DNA of 64,000 nt from DQWO01 sp964478545 (GCA_964478545.1 CAYZIS010000001.1:164941-228940), one strand, 5' to 3'; positions 16,097 through 26,034 are shown, counted from the first letter of the stretch. Program-made: numbers and translations. The notes: a model not told the origin generated them from the sequence alone.

Positions 16097-18985
16097 TTAC
16101 TGAACGCGAACTCCACTTACGCCCGCCTGGTCGACAATTACCGTGCCGTTACATTCACAATGATAGGAGCCGGAAAAGCTGTCAGCGGTCAACTGGTTAA
16201 TGGTATAGATATAATGATACCCGCTTACGGTAAAATCCAGTTTGTAGGCGGATTCCGTCGCGCTATAGCTGATACTTGGGTTATAGTTCCTCCACTGGGC
16301 GTTAATTATCCCGCTGTTTTCTTGAACCTGCAACAAAGCAGGGTGTACCCGGTTTTCACCATAGTATTCTGATGTTACCCGCCAGTTACCGCTCAGGCTG
16401 TTGATTTTCAGCCAGAGTAACTCCACCAACCCCCGATTAAAGTCAAACGGAACACCAGGAATCCCATCGGCAATATAGGTTGCCACATAGAGATTTCCGG
16501 TAAGATACTTGAAATCAGCGGCACAGTTGTAGGGGGTGTCATTGGGTGGATGAATGGCAATAGTATTGCCAAACATGAAGCTGTCGTCCCCTGTGCTGGC
16601 AGCAAAAGGCCCTGGACAGTTGCTGCAACCCAGTTGCTGGAAATTGACGATTCCCATGCCAACTTTCATCGATGGTGATGAAGCAAAGGAATAATACATA
16701 TCCTGCCAGCTAAAGGGAGATGTATAGGGAAAGGGAACCATATCACCGGAAGGGGTTAACGCATAGATGGTGCCTGCAGATAAAGGATCATGGATCAACA
16801 GTACATAAAGGTGACCTGGTTGTTCGGTAAAGGCATTGCCCCAGAGTTGATAATTCCGGTCGGCGGTAAAGCTGTTCTCTTCTTTCAGAATAAACGTTCC
16901 TATGGCTTTGCCACTCAGATTTATCGAGCAAAGAATGCCCGTACCTTCACCTTCGGCAATTTGGGCTTTGAAAGTCAAGTTCAAAGTATCAGCGAAATTT
17001 CCCAAATGGGTTGGACTGAAAACTACTGAAAAAGTTAAACTGCCACCGGCAGGGATCTCATCTCCAGGTGCAATCCCATTGATACTGAATTCCTCGGTAG
17101 AAACATTGAAATCTTCTACTGCCATGATGTTGGCAGAAGTATTCTTGATAGCAATCTTCCGAGCAATGCTGGTGTCGGTCTCAAGGGTGGGGAATCCAAG
17201 ATTCAGGGGTGAAAATGTGGCATTGGAACCCGTATCCGAAAGAATGATTTGGGTGGCCACATGGCCATTATCATATACTTGCAGTTCTGCAAGATCGAAT
17301 CTCTGTCCATAAATATCAGAATGGGTGTTAATAAAATTACGGGCATCCTTCCAGACCATGAAAAACTGGTGGGTGCCCCGGTTGTATGCCGTTTGCGGGC
17401 CGTACTGGTTGGCCGTGGTGACATTTATGGCGTAATTATTGCCCCGTAGGCTGCCTTCGCAGTCAACGAACTGGCCATAGATATCAAGATTTTCCTGGGA
17501 TATCTGGGAATTCCGTCCATCTTGCCAGGTGACCAGGAACAGCTGGTTGGTCAGATCAACCGCCACGTTTGGCCGGGTCTGGTGGGCATTGGCAATGTTG
17601 TCATCCTGGACACCATCACCATCCATATCCATAAAACTGAGCAGCCGGTTGACACCATACAGGCCGCCGCCGGAAAAGAGCAGCTGTCCGTAGACTTTGC
17701 TGAAACCATTGTCCTGCTGTTCTTCCCAGGCCACCAGGAATTTGCGATGGATGGGTTCAAAGGCCGCCGAGGGGTAATGTCCGGCAATCCCGTCAGCATC
17801 AAGCCGTCTGGAATGGACTACGGTCTGGTAGATATGCTTGTCAAACAAAGTGTAAATATGAACCTGGCTATCGTCATCGCCCTCCCAGGTTCCCAGTTCC
17901 AGCTCGGATAAGAAATAATCATCGGCGCTTGGTCCTTCAATCTGAACTTCCGTTACCGTTTCATATGTGGGGTTGCCTTCCTCATCCTCACCAGTCTTTC
18001 TGGTTATTTCATGATCATGTTCTTCAAAAGTGCAGGTTAAGGTTGCCTTGCCACGGGTTCCTTCCCAGGCTATAAGCGTCTCGGCAGTCAGCTCGTCGCA
18101 GGCTACGGTGACATTATTGACGCCGGTAAAGTACTCATAGGTATAGGCATCTTCGTCCTTGGTTGTAAGGTGAGTGATCTGCCTGATGCTGGTGCTGGAA
18201 GATGCCCCGCCGTTACGGATAATTTCGGTTTGGCTGGTTGTCGGTTCCCATCCCTGGATTGTCGCGTAGCCGATTGATTCCGTGTCGCCGAAACGCCAGG
18301 TCACGCGAGCGGCAGAGACGCCGAAAGCGTATTCTTCAATCCGCTGCAGGGCGTTCCGGCTTTCCACCCAGACCAGCCAGAACAGGTCCCGGGCGGTATC
18401 GTAAGCTGCTTTGGGCAGCTTGCGGGAGATGAGCCCGTCTCCGCCGATGGAGTTATAGGTAGCCGCTGTCTCCCCGGCCAGCTGATAGCCGCTGCCATCC
18501 GCTGCCAGAAGAGAAACATCAATGGTCGAATAATAGAGAAAGCCGCTGGCGGTCGTTCCCCTGGTATCTTGCCAAGCCACCAGTACCGTGCCCGCCGGCC
18601 GGTAGGCCAGGGTCGGCATGGTCTGGTTACCAAATTGATTGCAGATGATAAACTCGTTACCGCAATAGTCACCATTTTTGTCGATGAAGCGACCGTAAAT
18701 ATCGGCGCCGGAGGTGTTCCAGTTCCGCCAGTCTTCCCAGACCACCAGCCACTTGTTTTTATTTGACAAGGCGACAATCGTCGGATTCTGTTGATCTTCG
18801 CCCTGTAATTCAACTGAATAAGACTCATCGACTATGGATATGGGCAGATCTTTCCCCGGATTGGCGGCCTGTGTCGGCCTGCTGTTTACCCATAGCAGCC
18901 CGGTCAGCACCAGTAGGATGATCAGCATCTTAAGCGGCCGATCATCGGATGATTGTTTTATGATTTTACGTGCAGATATAGACAT
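16097..18985 (-). CDS. Large exported protein with W-[ED]-x-R repeats and HYDIN/ASH-type Ig domain
   Basis: A 962-residue exported protein of unknown function. ATG at 18985 has a strong AGAAGGAG site, and a signal peptide ends near RPTQA. About seven repeats built around a hydrophobic strand plus W-[ED]-x-R follow, several ending in DIYGRFID or DIYGQ (VVWEDWRN, VAWQDTRG, VWVESRN, IAWEGTRG, VAWEEQQ, VTWQDGRN, VWKDARN). Regular spacing suggests a beta-propeller. A later segment (NLGFPTLETDTSIARKIAIK...SVVFSPTHLG) matches the ASH/HYDIN choice-of-anchor-D Ig fold. The part with LYVLLIHDP...IYALTPSGDM recalls the module of the secreted proteins at the window start. The lipoprotein gene upstream is 47 bases away. 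Confidence 0.75.
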   Translation of the reverse strand: MSISARKIIKQSSDDRPLKMLIILLVLTGLLWVNSRPTQAANPGKDLPISIVDESYSVELQGEDQQNPTIVALSNKNKWLVVWEDWRNWNTSGADIYGRFIDKNGDYCGNEFIICNQFGNQTMPTLAYRPAGTVLVAWQDTRGTTASGFLYYSTIDVSLLAADGSGYQLAGETAATYNSIGGDGLISRKLPKAAYDTARDLFWLVWVESRNALQRIEEYAFGVSAARVTWRFGDTESIGYATIQGWEPTTSQTEIIRNGGASSSTSIRQITHLTTKDEDAYTYEYFTGVNNVTVACDELTAETLIAWEGTRGKATLTCTFEEHDHEITRKTGEDEEGNPTYETVTEVQIEGPSADDYFLSELELGTWEGDDDSQVHIYTLFDKHIYQTVVHSRRLDADGIAGHYPSAAFEPIHRKFLVAWEEQQDNGFSKVYGQLLFSGGGLYGVNRLLSFMDMDGDGVQDDNIANAHQTRPNVAVDLTNQLFLVTWQDGRNSQISQENLDIYGQFVDCEGSLRGNNYAINVTTANQYGPQTAYNRGTHQFFMVWKDARNFINTHSDIYGQRFDLAELQVYDNGHVATQIILSDTGSNATFSPLNLGFPTLETDTSIARKIAIKNTSANIMAVEDFNVSTEEFSINGIAPGDEIPAGGSLTFSVVFSPTHLGNFADTLNLTFKAQIAEGEGTGILCSINLSGKAIGTFILKEENSFTADRNYQLWGNAFTEQPGHLYVLLIHDPLSAGTIYALTPSGDMVPFPYTSPFSWQDMYYSFASSPSMKVGMGIVNFQQLGCSNCPGPFAASTGDDSFMFGNTIAIHPPNDTPYNCAADFKYLTGNLYVATYIADGIPGVPFDFNRGLVELLWLKINSLSGNWRVTSEYYGENRVHPALLQVQENSGIINAQWRNYNPSISYSATESAYKLDFTVSGYHYIYTINQLTADSFSGSYHCECNGTVIVDQAGVSGVRVQ

Positions 18986-19032
18986 AGTTCACTCCTTCTA
19001 CTTTTGGCCTTCAGCGCCTTTAGCCTTAGCAT

Positions 19033-20202
19033 CTATCCCTGCTGTGCCTGGCCGGTACTGGCCGTGTCGCAGTTATGTTTATTCGGTTCAGGGATTTCCA
19101 CCGGGGTCAACTTTGGTTCACAGGTGGCCATGAAATTGTTTACCAGGCTGCTGGTTACCCGCTTGATTGCCTTGGCCACCAGCACCCGGTATTCCTGGGA
19201 TGAATAAACACTTTTTGGGACCACTTCCACCTGGGATCGGTTGGTCCACAGCAAAGCGCCAGTATGGGCATCTTGTACCATAATCCGAATCTGGACTACC
19301 GCCCGGGGAACTTTTCCTCCCTTATGGGCCAGAAAAGCCAACCCGGTACCCGCGGCTCCCCAGAAAACCGTGTTGAGTTCGTGATAATCATCGACGCTGG
19401 TGACCGCCGGATCAAACAGGGGATGACCGCCGCCGGATTCATGGTCCACATCTTTATCAAAGGGGCTGTTCTGGTTGCTTCTGCCATAGGCCAGACCAGC
19501 AAGGCCACCAATGGCCATTTTATCAATCATTTCGTATTTTTCCGACTTGGCGACCCCGAATATGGCCCGTTGGCCGGTATTAAAGACAAAGGGCAGTACT
19601 CCGACCTGGAAGGGGTTAAAATTGTCTTTGGCTGCCCCTTGATCAAATTCAATCAGGCGTCCGCGAATAATGTAATCGGCGCCGAAAGTGTTGCCCAGGT
19701 GTATAATCTGTCCGCTGGTCAGCGAAGCGCTTTCCAACCCCTGCTGCTTGTTTTTCTTCTTTTCCCGCTGCCTTGTCGTTTCAATCTGTTCATTATGGCT
19801 GATCGCAGCTTCCAATTCCTGGGTCATGTATATTGACCAGTTCTCATTGGCGGTCATGCCCCTCATGTATTCATTCATGGGCGAATGGCCAAAAAAGACT
19901 TCCGGCGGTTCAATGATCTTTTCATCCATCAGATAGCGGACCACATCTTCTTCGATAGCGGTCATTAAACCAAACTTGGTGAATTCATCCTGTAAAGATT
20001 CCATTACCAAAACGTTGCGGCGCCAGTAATTTTTCTGGCTTGAACGAGGGGTGTAATCGGCAAAAGGGACCACCACCACTTTTTTGCCGGCCGGCTTAAC
20101 CAGGTCGGTAGGTACAGGGATGACTGTTTCTTTCACCACATGTCCACAGGCAATAAGACTAAAAATCATGCCGAACGCCAGTAGCAGTTTTGTTAATTTC
20201 AT
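19033..20202 (-). CDS. CsgG-like envelope lipoprotein
   Basis: 389 residues. ATG at 20202 follows GGGAGGATGAAGTC; the longer frame to 20286 has no start signals. The lipobox SLIAC gives Cys19 as lipidation site and Gly at +2, compatible with outer-membrane sorting. The body begins GKKVVVVPFADYTPRSSQKN, then has FGADYIIRGRLIEFD and PRAVVQIRIMVQDAHTGALLW segments, as in CsgG/FlgO-type proteins that combine a Rossmann-like ATP-free fold with strands. CsgG forms secretion pores for curli; whether this one does cannot be told. It is probably co-transcribed with the W-x-x-R repeat protein, which might be its cargo (inference). Confidence 0.6.
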   Translation of the reverse strand: MKLTKLLLAFGMIFSLIACGHVVKETVIPVPTDLVKPAGKKVVVVPFADYTPRSSQKNYWRRNVLVMESLQDEFTKFGLMTAIEEDVVRYLMDEKIIEPPEVFFGHSPMNEYMRGMTANENWSIYMTQELEAAISHNEQIETTRQREKKKNKQQGLESASLTSGQIIHLGNTFGADYIIRGRLIEFDQGAAKDNFNPFQVGVLPFVFNTGQRAIFGVAKSEKYEMIDKMAIGGLAGLAYGRSNQNSPFDKDVDHESGGGHPLFDPAVTSVDDYHELNTVFWGAAGTGLAFLAHKGGKVPRAVVQIRIMVQDAHTGALLWTNRSQVEVVPKSVYSSQEYRVLVAKAIKRVTSSLVNNFMATCEPKLTPVEIPEPNKHNCDTASTGQAQQG

Positions 20203-20616
20203 GACTTCATCCTCCCAAATAATAAATTTAGAATTACGTTTTTTTAAGGTCACGTACATGCTTATTTCCCGCAATCGGCAAAACAAAAATAAAACTTAAA
20301 GAAAAGTTTTTGACATAAATCAGAAATGAGGAGAACAAATTTGAAATCTATTACTTGGTGGACACTGTTGTCCGGCAAGGTTACAATCTTATCAGGGACA
20401 GATTGCAAACCTTTCTCTGGCATTGGTGGTTGGACGATAGGTGAAGAAAAGGGCACCGGCACCTGATGATGGTTTGTCCGAAACAACCATGGTCAAACAA
20501 AACAATAGCTCGCAATAAGTATGCCGGACAGGGAGTTGGTGACAAGGGGGGGATAAGGGTCAGCCGTTGAAGTGCTCTGCTGTCCGTGAAAGCGATCAAA
20601 ACAGGAAAAACGCTGA
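20203..20616. other. 414-bp gap, no gene recognised
   Basis: This gap separates the lipoprotein unit from the glycan cluster; both neighbours are on the minus strand, so the lipoprotein promoter should lie here. The part near 20220-20340 is A/T-rich. I saw no convincing promoter pair, hairpin or coding frame. Confidence 0.5.
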
Positions 20617-21576
20617 TCAACCTCCTCGGGAAAAAAGTACCCTGGATATCATCAGCATATGCCTCAAAAATGACTGCATATGAATTTCTAATTCATGCAT
20701 CTTTCTGATACGATTCATGGGGAATAATTTCATCAGCGAAGCATACTCCTCGACCAATAAAAGATGCGGATTTTCCGGATCACGTTCTCTTATTCTCTCT
20801 GCCAGCGCCTTGGCTTGAAGGATTGACCTTGTCAGATTGTCAAAGCCATTTGACCAATGATGATGCCAGTTATTTTTTAGCGGATTCAGCAGCTGAAGAA
20901 TATTTCGTGCACCGATTTCATTGTTGCCATGCTGACGATATTTAACTAAAGGCATACCGTAATATTCCAATCTGCCAAAAGCCGCGGCACAGAGCGCCAG
21001 CCACCAGTCATGCATGAGTGCCTCTTTTGGAACCGGTAAAGCCAACTGCAGCAATGATCTATTCATCATTACCGTACTGCCAGTAACAAAGTTCTGACAA
21101 AGCAGTACTCTGAGCGGGTTGCTACTTTCATGATGGATTTTTTGATATTGCATGAATGAAGGGTGAATGATTTTGAGATTCTGGTTTACAACCTCCAGGT
21201 CCGAATGAATGAGAATTGGACAGTGCGGGAACTTTCGCTCCAGCGATTTCATTTGCTTAAACTGTTCATCCAGTTTTGATGGTAACCAGACATCATCTTG
21301 GTCAGACAATGTGCAGTAATCAGCCCCCATTTCTCGAGCTTTTTCGAGCAGCCGGGCAAAATTACTCCGGGCTCCAAGCCGTGGCTGTCCATCATCCATA
21401 AGAATGACAGGCGTACCGTCGGCGGCCCTGTTACTAACAATTTTTTTTGTCCCATCGCTTGAGCCGTCATCACGTACCAGCAGCTTCCAGCCGTGAGTCT
21501 GGGAGAGAATGCTTTCCAGCTGCGCTGGCAAAAACGCGGCACCGTTGTAGGTCGCAAGGAGAACCAGTTTCCTCAT
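20617..21576 (-). CDS. Family 2 glycosyltransferase, rhamnosyltransferase-like
   Basis: 319 residues of GT-A fold. The N-terminal VLLATYNGAAFLPAQLESIL and VRDDGSSDGT bind the nucleotide sugar, and SDQDDVW replaces the plain DxD motif, as in the subgroup including rhamnosyltransferases of O-antigen clusters (RgpB/WbbL type). There is no membrane helix, so it should work at the cytoplasmic face on a lipid-linked glycan. It is the last gene of the minus-strand polysaccharide run, 25 bases after a methyltransferase gene. The donor sugar is not certain. Confidence 0.85.
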   Translation of the reverse strand: MRKLVLLATYNGAAFLPAQLESILSQTHGWKLLVRDDGSSDGTKKIVSNRAADGTPVILMDDGQPRLGARSNFARLLEKAREMGADYCTLSDQDDVWLPSKLDEQFKQMKSLERKFPHCPILIHSDLEVVNQNLKIIHPSFMQYQKIHHESSNPLRVLLCQNFVTGSTVMMNRSLLQLALPVPKEALMHDWWLALCAAAFGRLEYYGMPLVKYRQHGNNEIGARNILQLLNPLKNNWHHHWSNGFDNLTRSILQAKALAERIRERDPENPHLLLVEEYASLMKLFPMNRIRKMHELEIHMQSFLRHMLMISRVLFSRGG

Positions 21577-21601
21577 TGAAACTTAAGCTCCGAAACTTTA
21601 T

Positions 21602-22429
21602 CTATTTCTTACGGAAGAACATAATTGGGTGTGTTTGGCGAGAGGGATCAAAGAGAAATTTTTCTAACACGAAAAATTTTGAATATGCATTTTTGGCATA
21701 CGATTCTGGAATAAACGTTTCTCCATAAAAATCAGCGGTCATTGCGCCGCCGCCAGTTACTCCATTATTATTACTGTGTACAAATTCTCCGTTATCATAA
21801 CGAATCCGAGCGTTATCAAAATCATCAAATAATTTTGCAAGAGCACCTGTGTAGCCCTTGTGCCCAGCGCCTTTTAAGCTCTCGCAGTAATCAAAAAATG
21901 GACGCCCCCTGGTAGTTAATGCTACAATCCCATCTGGCAAAAGAATTCTATAAAATTCGCGCATCCAACTTGCGCAAGCTTTTTCAGAGAGGTGTGAAAA
22001 AACTGAATACCCTATGACGTAATTCATTTTCTTATCAGGAATGGAAGAAGGGGGAAAAGGGGCACAGGTAAAAAAATTCTCGCTATGAAAAGTTTCTTTA
22101 CAAATTTGAACAAATTCTTCCATTACATCAATGCCATAAATATGGTTCAATGGAAGTTCTCGTAAAAAGAAACGTGTAATCCGTCCCCATCCGGCTCCAA
22201 AATCCAGTAAATTATGTTGAGACTTGATCGGCGCCCCAAGGTCCTTGAAGGTTTCTATACAATCCTGATAAAAAATAAATGCCTCTTTTAAGGTATTAAC
22301 ACCAGCCTGCCCTGTAGTGTTAGCTTGAATTGTGTCAGATGGAAAGCCCGGTAATTGTTTGCCATCGACAAACACAGGGGGATTCAAATAACTGTCACAT
22401 ACCTTAGTGAACCATTCATCTTGTATCAT
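21602..22429 (-). CDS. Class I SAM-dependent methyltransferase
   Basis: 275 residues. Motif I is LLDFGAGWGRITRFFL; the acidic residue ending strand beta2 is in IYGIDVMEEF, and a YVIGYSVFSHLSEKA segment corresponds to motif post-I/II. ATG at 22429 follows GGGGAAA; a longer frame from GTG at 22471 lacks a ribosome-binding site. Its place inside a glycan cluster suggests methylation of a sugar or of a precursor, but the substrate cannot be derived. The C-terminal 60 residues (GGGAMTADFYGETFIPE) differ from common methyltransferases. Confidence 0.8.
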   Translation of the reverse strand: MIQDEWFTKVCDSYLNPPVFVDGKQLPGFPSDTIQANTTGQAGVNTLKEAFIFYQDCIETFKDLGAPIKSQHNLLDFGAGWGRITRFFLRELPLNHIYGIDVMEEFVQICKETFHSENFFTCAPFPPSSIPDKKMNYVIGYSVFSHLSEKACASWMREFYRILLPDGIVALTTRGRPFFDYCESLKGAGHKGYTGALAKLFDDFDNARIRYDNGEFVHSNNNGVTGGGAMTADFYGETFIPESYAKNAYSKFFVLEKFLFDPSRQTHPIMFFRKK

Positions 22430-22593
22430 TATTATATTTCCCCAATATTGAATATTTTTAATTAGTCCCACACTTATACCCCCGCAAGGATTTAGTCGGC
22501 CCTGAAATAGTTGTTAAATATCTGATATTATTTAATTAATAAAGATATTTTACTGTGATTTCTACGGGAAAATGCTAATATATGCGTATTGGT

Positions 22594-23043
22594 TCAGCGT
22601 GAATTGGAATTTTTCTCAGTTCCAGTTAACGATAAACGCCAAACATCGAGACATCTATTACATTTCCTTTGTGCCCTATTTTGCCCGGAGCTCAGCACGA
22701 GTTTACTTAGAAAAAATGTAACGGGAATTGTAATGAGCATTACAAAAACCATTCCCAATTGTGGTTCTACGCCACCGGTTTCAACCAATAACCTTAAGAT
22801 GACTACACCGAGACCATATTGAACTATATAGACAATAGGATATTTAATAAAATCTTTTAAACACAATGATTTTAAAAACACATATCTCGCATTCAAGAAA
22901 TATGAAATAACAATCCCAAGACAGTAAGCAATGGAATATGCCAAGGTATACGAAAGAAACTCTAACAGCAAAAAAAAGGCGAGGTAACTCAGCAATGTAT
23001 TTGCCAATCCAACGATTATAAATCTAATGAATGACCTATGCAT
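22594..23043 (-). CDS. GtrA-family flippase-like membrane protein
   Basis: 149 residues with four predicted membrane helices and the GtrA-type opening FIRFIIVGLANTLLSYLAFFLLL plus FLNARYVF between helices 2 and 3. GtrA proteins are thought to flip undecaprenyl-phosphate-linked sugars to the periplasmic side. The start overlaps the upstream acetyltransferase/isomerase gene by 8 bases, so translation is coupled. Together with the GtrB-like and GtrII-like proteins nearby it completes a three-part periplasmic sugar-decoration system. Confidence 0.85.
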   Translation of the reverse strand: MHRSFIRFIIVGLANTLLSYLAFFLLLEFLSYTLAYSIAYCLGIVISYFLNARYVFLKSLCLKDFIKYPIVYIVQYGLGVVILRLLVETGGVEPQLGMVFVMLITIPVTFFLSKLVLSSGQNRAQRKCNRCLDVWRLSLTGTEKNSNSR

Positions 23044-23974
23044 TCTTACCCACGATAGTTATGAATTCACTATAATTTCTTATATAATCATTTGCATTAT
23101 AGTATTCAGAGGCAAACACCAGAAGCACCGCATCACTAGAGTATTTATACTGCGTCCCCCAAATCATCGGTGGCAAATAAAGACCGAGATTTGGTCTATC
23201 CAGTAAAAACTCTTGTCGATTTACGCCATCATCTGCGACAGCGGCACAACTACCTTTGATGCAAATAAGAAATTGATGACATGCATGATGGGCATGTTCG
23301 CCCCGAACTTCTCGATTCGGCACATCAAAAACTAAGAAATAACGCTTAGGGATAAATGGAACCGTTCGCTCAAACTCCCCGACACTCAGATTCCCGCGCA
23401 TATCTTTGATAAATGGAAATTTGTGCAAGGAAACACCCTTGACGTCTGTTCCTCTCTCCATTTTCTTAGCAGTTGATTGGGCAGAATCGGTTCTACCACC
23501 CTGCGCAGCACCTACATAACCAATAATACGCCCGGGGTTTCCTACAATAATTGCATTAGGTGGAACGGAACGTATTACCACAGTTCCTGCACCTATCATC
23601 GCTCCTGAGCCAATCTCTAATCCAGGCAAAATAGTAGCGTTAGCACCAATGGAAGCCCCTTTGCGTACATTCGTATTTAGAAATTGATCTGGATAGACCT
23701 TACTGCACGGAAATCGATCATTCGTAAATGTGGCGTTCGGTCCAATAAAAACGTCATCTTCAACAACCAAACCATCCCAAAGTTGCACACCACACTTCAC
23801 GGTAACATGATCACCAACCAGCACATCGTTTTCGACAAATACTCCATCGCAAATATTGCAATCCATGCCGATCACAGCATGGGGTAGCACGTGTGCAAAT
23901 GCCCAGATGCGCGTATTCGCACCAACATTTTTTGATTCACAGATCGCTTGGGGATGGACATAATATTCTTTCAT
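23036..23974 (-). CDS. WxcM-type bifunctional sugar acetyltransferase / dTDP-4-keto-6-deoxyhexose 3,4-ketoisomerase
   Basis: 312 residues with two domains. Residues 1-155 are a left-handed beta-helix acetyltransferase (hexapeptide repeats such as VGANTRIWAFAHV, IGANATILPGLEIGSGAMIGAGTVV; related to WbpD/FdtC). Residues about 175-312 are a cupin of the FdtA/QdtA type (KFPFIKDMRGNLSVGEF, GEHAHHACHQFLICIKG with the catalytic His pair). The same arrangement is known in Xanthomonas WxcM. The pair of activities brackets an aminotransferase step in making dTDP-3-acetamido-3,6-dideoxy-hexose (Fuc3NAc or Qui3NAc); that aminotransferase is encoded at 24943-26034. Start and end overlap neighbouring genes by 4 and 8 bases. 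Confidence 0.85.
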   Translation of the reverse strand: MKEYYVHPQAICESKNVGANTRIWAFAHVLPHAVIGMDCNICDGVFVENDVLVGDHVTVKCGVQLWDGLVVEDDVFIGPNATFTNDRFPCSKVYPDQFLNTNVRKGASIGANATILPGLEIGSGAMIGAGTVVIRSVPPNAIIVGNPGRIIGYVGAAQGGRTDSAQSTAKKMERGTDVKGVSLHKFPFIKDMRGNLSVGEFERTVPFIPKRYFLVFDVPNREVRGEHAHHACHQFLICIKGSCAAVADDGVNRQEFLLDRPNLGLYLPPMIWGTQYKYSSDAVLLVFASEYYNANDYIRNYSEFITIVGKNA

Positions 23975-24936
23975 TTAACTTCTCCATACTGAATATCCGG
24001 AGTAAACGACTGTGACTTCATCACTACAGCCAATGGGCGACGCTTTGTATTCTCATATGTGCGCCATGCATACGCACCAACAATACCAAGCCCAAGCAAA
24101 TTTATTCCACCAAAAAAGATTATCAATAAAACTGTTGCCGCATACCCAGGCACAACGATACTACCAACCAGTTTGGCTAATACTATAACCACTGCGAGTA
24201 AACTTGAAATGGCTATACCAAACAGACCGAACAAGGTGAGCATGCGAATGGGAAAATCAGTAAATGAAAAGATACTATCCAACAAATATTTTATTTTTTT
24301 CTTGAGTGTCCAGGCACTCTTCCCATGCTTCCTGGAGCATCGTGCATAGTTCACTTCTGTGCGCTTGAAGCCCAACCAGAATATCAAGCCAACTAGTGAC
24401 GTATTTGTCTCCTCAAAGCCAGTCAATTGTTCTCTAAATATCCGATTACAACCAAATATGTCCACACCTTTTTCAGGAATCTCAGGAATTATAAATTTTT
24501 TGTAAAACCTCCAAAACATGTTTGAAGCAAAACGGGAAGTGCTGGGGTCATCGCGATTTTCCCGGCAGCCAACAACAACATCGCAGCCACTAGTTGACAG
24601 CTTTTCAAGAAACTTCAACGCCAATTCTGGCGGTTCCTGTAGGTCGGCAGCCAAAACTGTAAAATAATCTCCCGATGCCGCAATGAGACCGGTGCGAATT
24701 GCAGAAAAAGACCCAAAATTACGTGAGTGAAGTAATAACTTAGACGAAAATGATACTTGAGGTAATGCACGCTCGAGCAAAAAATAGCAGTTGTCCGGAC
24801 TACCATCCACCACAAACACGACCTCAGTTTGCTGGCTATAATCACATTGAACGATGTCCGCAACATCGTTCAATGCCGCAAGTAAATCTGGGATAGATTC
24901 AGCGTTCCGATAAACAGGAATAACTATAGAGAGCAT
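23971..24936 (-). CDS. GtrB/DPM1-type polyprenyl-phosphate glycosyltransferase
   Basis: 321 residues. The N-terminal GT2 domain has LSIVIPVYRNAESIPDLL, VVFVVDGSPDNC and AADLQEPPE (DxQ in place of DxD, as in GtrB/PglC-like polyprenyl-phosphate transferases). Two membrane helices near 235-295 follow. It should attach a hexose to undecaprenyl phosphate at the cytoplasmic side, feeding GtrA for flipping. The stop overlaps the start of the acetyltransferase/isomerase gene. Confidence 0.8.
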   Translation of the reverse strand: MLSIVIPVYRNAESIPDLLAALNDVADIVQCDYSQQTEVVFVVDGSPDNCYFLLERALPQVSFSSKLLLHSRNFGSFSAIRTGLIAASGDYFTVLAADLQEPPELALKFLEKLSTSGCDVVVGCRENRDDPSTSRFASNMFWRFYKKFIIPEIPEKGVDIFGCNRIFREQLTGFEETNTSLVGLIFWLGFKRTEVNYARCSRKHGKSAWTLKKKIKYLLDSIFSFTDFPIRMLTLFGLFGIAISSLLAVVIVLAKLVGSIVVPGYAATVLLIIFFGGINLLGLGIVGAYAWRTYENTKRRPLAVVMKSQSFTPDIQYGEVK

Positions 24937-24942
24937 AATTTT

Positions 24943-26034
24943 TTACCAAGAGTTAACGCCATAGATAATAAAATCCACTTCAGCATCCGTCATTTCAGGA
25001 AAGCAAGGCAGCGTTAGCACCTCACCACAATGTTGCTCAGTCACTGGTTTGTTTACCTTGGGAAACAAATGGGAGCAGCAAGGTTGCCGATAATCTGGAA
25101 TGGGATAATGGATATCGCTCGGAATATTTTTTTTCGTAAGGTGCTGTCTCAAGTTATCCCGTTCATTTGTCTTGATAACATAGAGATGCGCAACATATTC
25201 CTTACCGTGTATTGCTTCAGTTATGATTTTGGGGTGGTTAATACCGTGTGAATATCTAGTAGCGATCGTTCGACGCCGATGATTCCATATATCCAGGAAA
25301 GGCAGCTTGACTATGAGTACGGCTGCTTGAATTTCGTCTAGGCGACTGTTCCGGCCTCCGGCAAGCGTGGCACGGTATTTGGACTCCCAACCATACTGCT
25401 GCAATTGCCGAACACGTTTTGCCAAATCACTGCGATTAGTGGTGACGGCCCCCCCATCACCTAGTGCACCAAGGTTCTTAGTTGGATAAAAACTGAAACA
25501 TCCAATATCACCAAAAGATCCAGCCTTTCTCCCATTAATCATTGCACCATGAGCTTGAGCACAGTCTTCAATAACAGGAATGTTCTTATCTTCAGCAATG
25601 TTAATAATTTGTTCAATATCCGCCATCATTCCATAGAGATGGGTGATAATGATAGCACCTATTTTTGCTTCTGTAAGTAAACGAGCCGCATCGACAACAT
25701 CAATTAATGAAGTATCAGGTTGCACGTCAGCGTAAATTGGCGTTGCGCCAGTCGCAAGTATTGCTGCCGTACTATACATTCCGGCATTGGCAACAGTTAA
25801 AACAGTGCTTTTGTGCCCAATATCAAGCGCACGGAGAGCTAACTCTAGCGCATCTGTCCCGTTACCCACTGACACGCAATAATCACTTCCCAAATAAGTA
25901 GAAAACTCTTGTTCAAAAGCTTTAACTTCGGGTCCTAACACATACCAACCACTGTCTATCACATTTGTAACAGCCTCTACAATCACTTGCCTGATTGGTG
26001 TTATGTGACGATTCAAATCATTAATTGCTTTCAT
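24943..26034 (-). CDS. PLP-dependent sugar aminotransferase, FdtB/QdtB-like (DegT family)
   Basis: 363 residues, normal for the DegT/DnrJ/EryC1/StrS family. The Schiff-base lysine sits in CFSFYPTKNLGALGDGGAV; cofactor contacts include VGNGTDALELAL and IEDCAQAHGA. The substrate would be a 3-keto-6-deoxy-hexose nucleotide made by the FdtA-like domain encoded next in the operon, giving a 3-amino sugar that the acetyltransferase domain then acetylates. The glucose-1-phosphate thymidylyltransferase and dehydratase needed earlier are not in the window. Fuc3N versus Qui3N cannot be decided from sequence. Confidence 0.85.
   Translation of the reverse strand: MKAINDLNRHITPIRQVIVEAVTNVIDSGWYVLGPEVKAFEQEFSTYLGSDYCVSVGNGTDALELALRALDIGHKSTVLTVANAGMYSTAAILATGATPIYADVQPDTSLIDVVDAARLLTEAKIGAIIITHLYGMMADIEQIINIAEDKNIPVIEDCAQAHGAMINGRKAGSFGDIGCFSFYPTKNLGALGDGGAVTTNRSDLAKRVRQLQQYGWESKYRATLAGGRNSRLDEIQAAVLIVKLPFLDIWNHRRRTIATRYSHGINHPKIITEAIHGKEYVAHLYVIKTNERDNLRQHLTKKNIPSDIHYPIPDYRQPCCSHLFPKVNKPVTEQHCGEVLTLPCFPEMTDAEVDFIIYGVNSW

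Noticed and set aside
20262..20620. Short minus-strand open frames
   Set aside because: No start signals or family features; they lie in the gap upstream of the lipoprotein gene.
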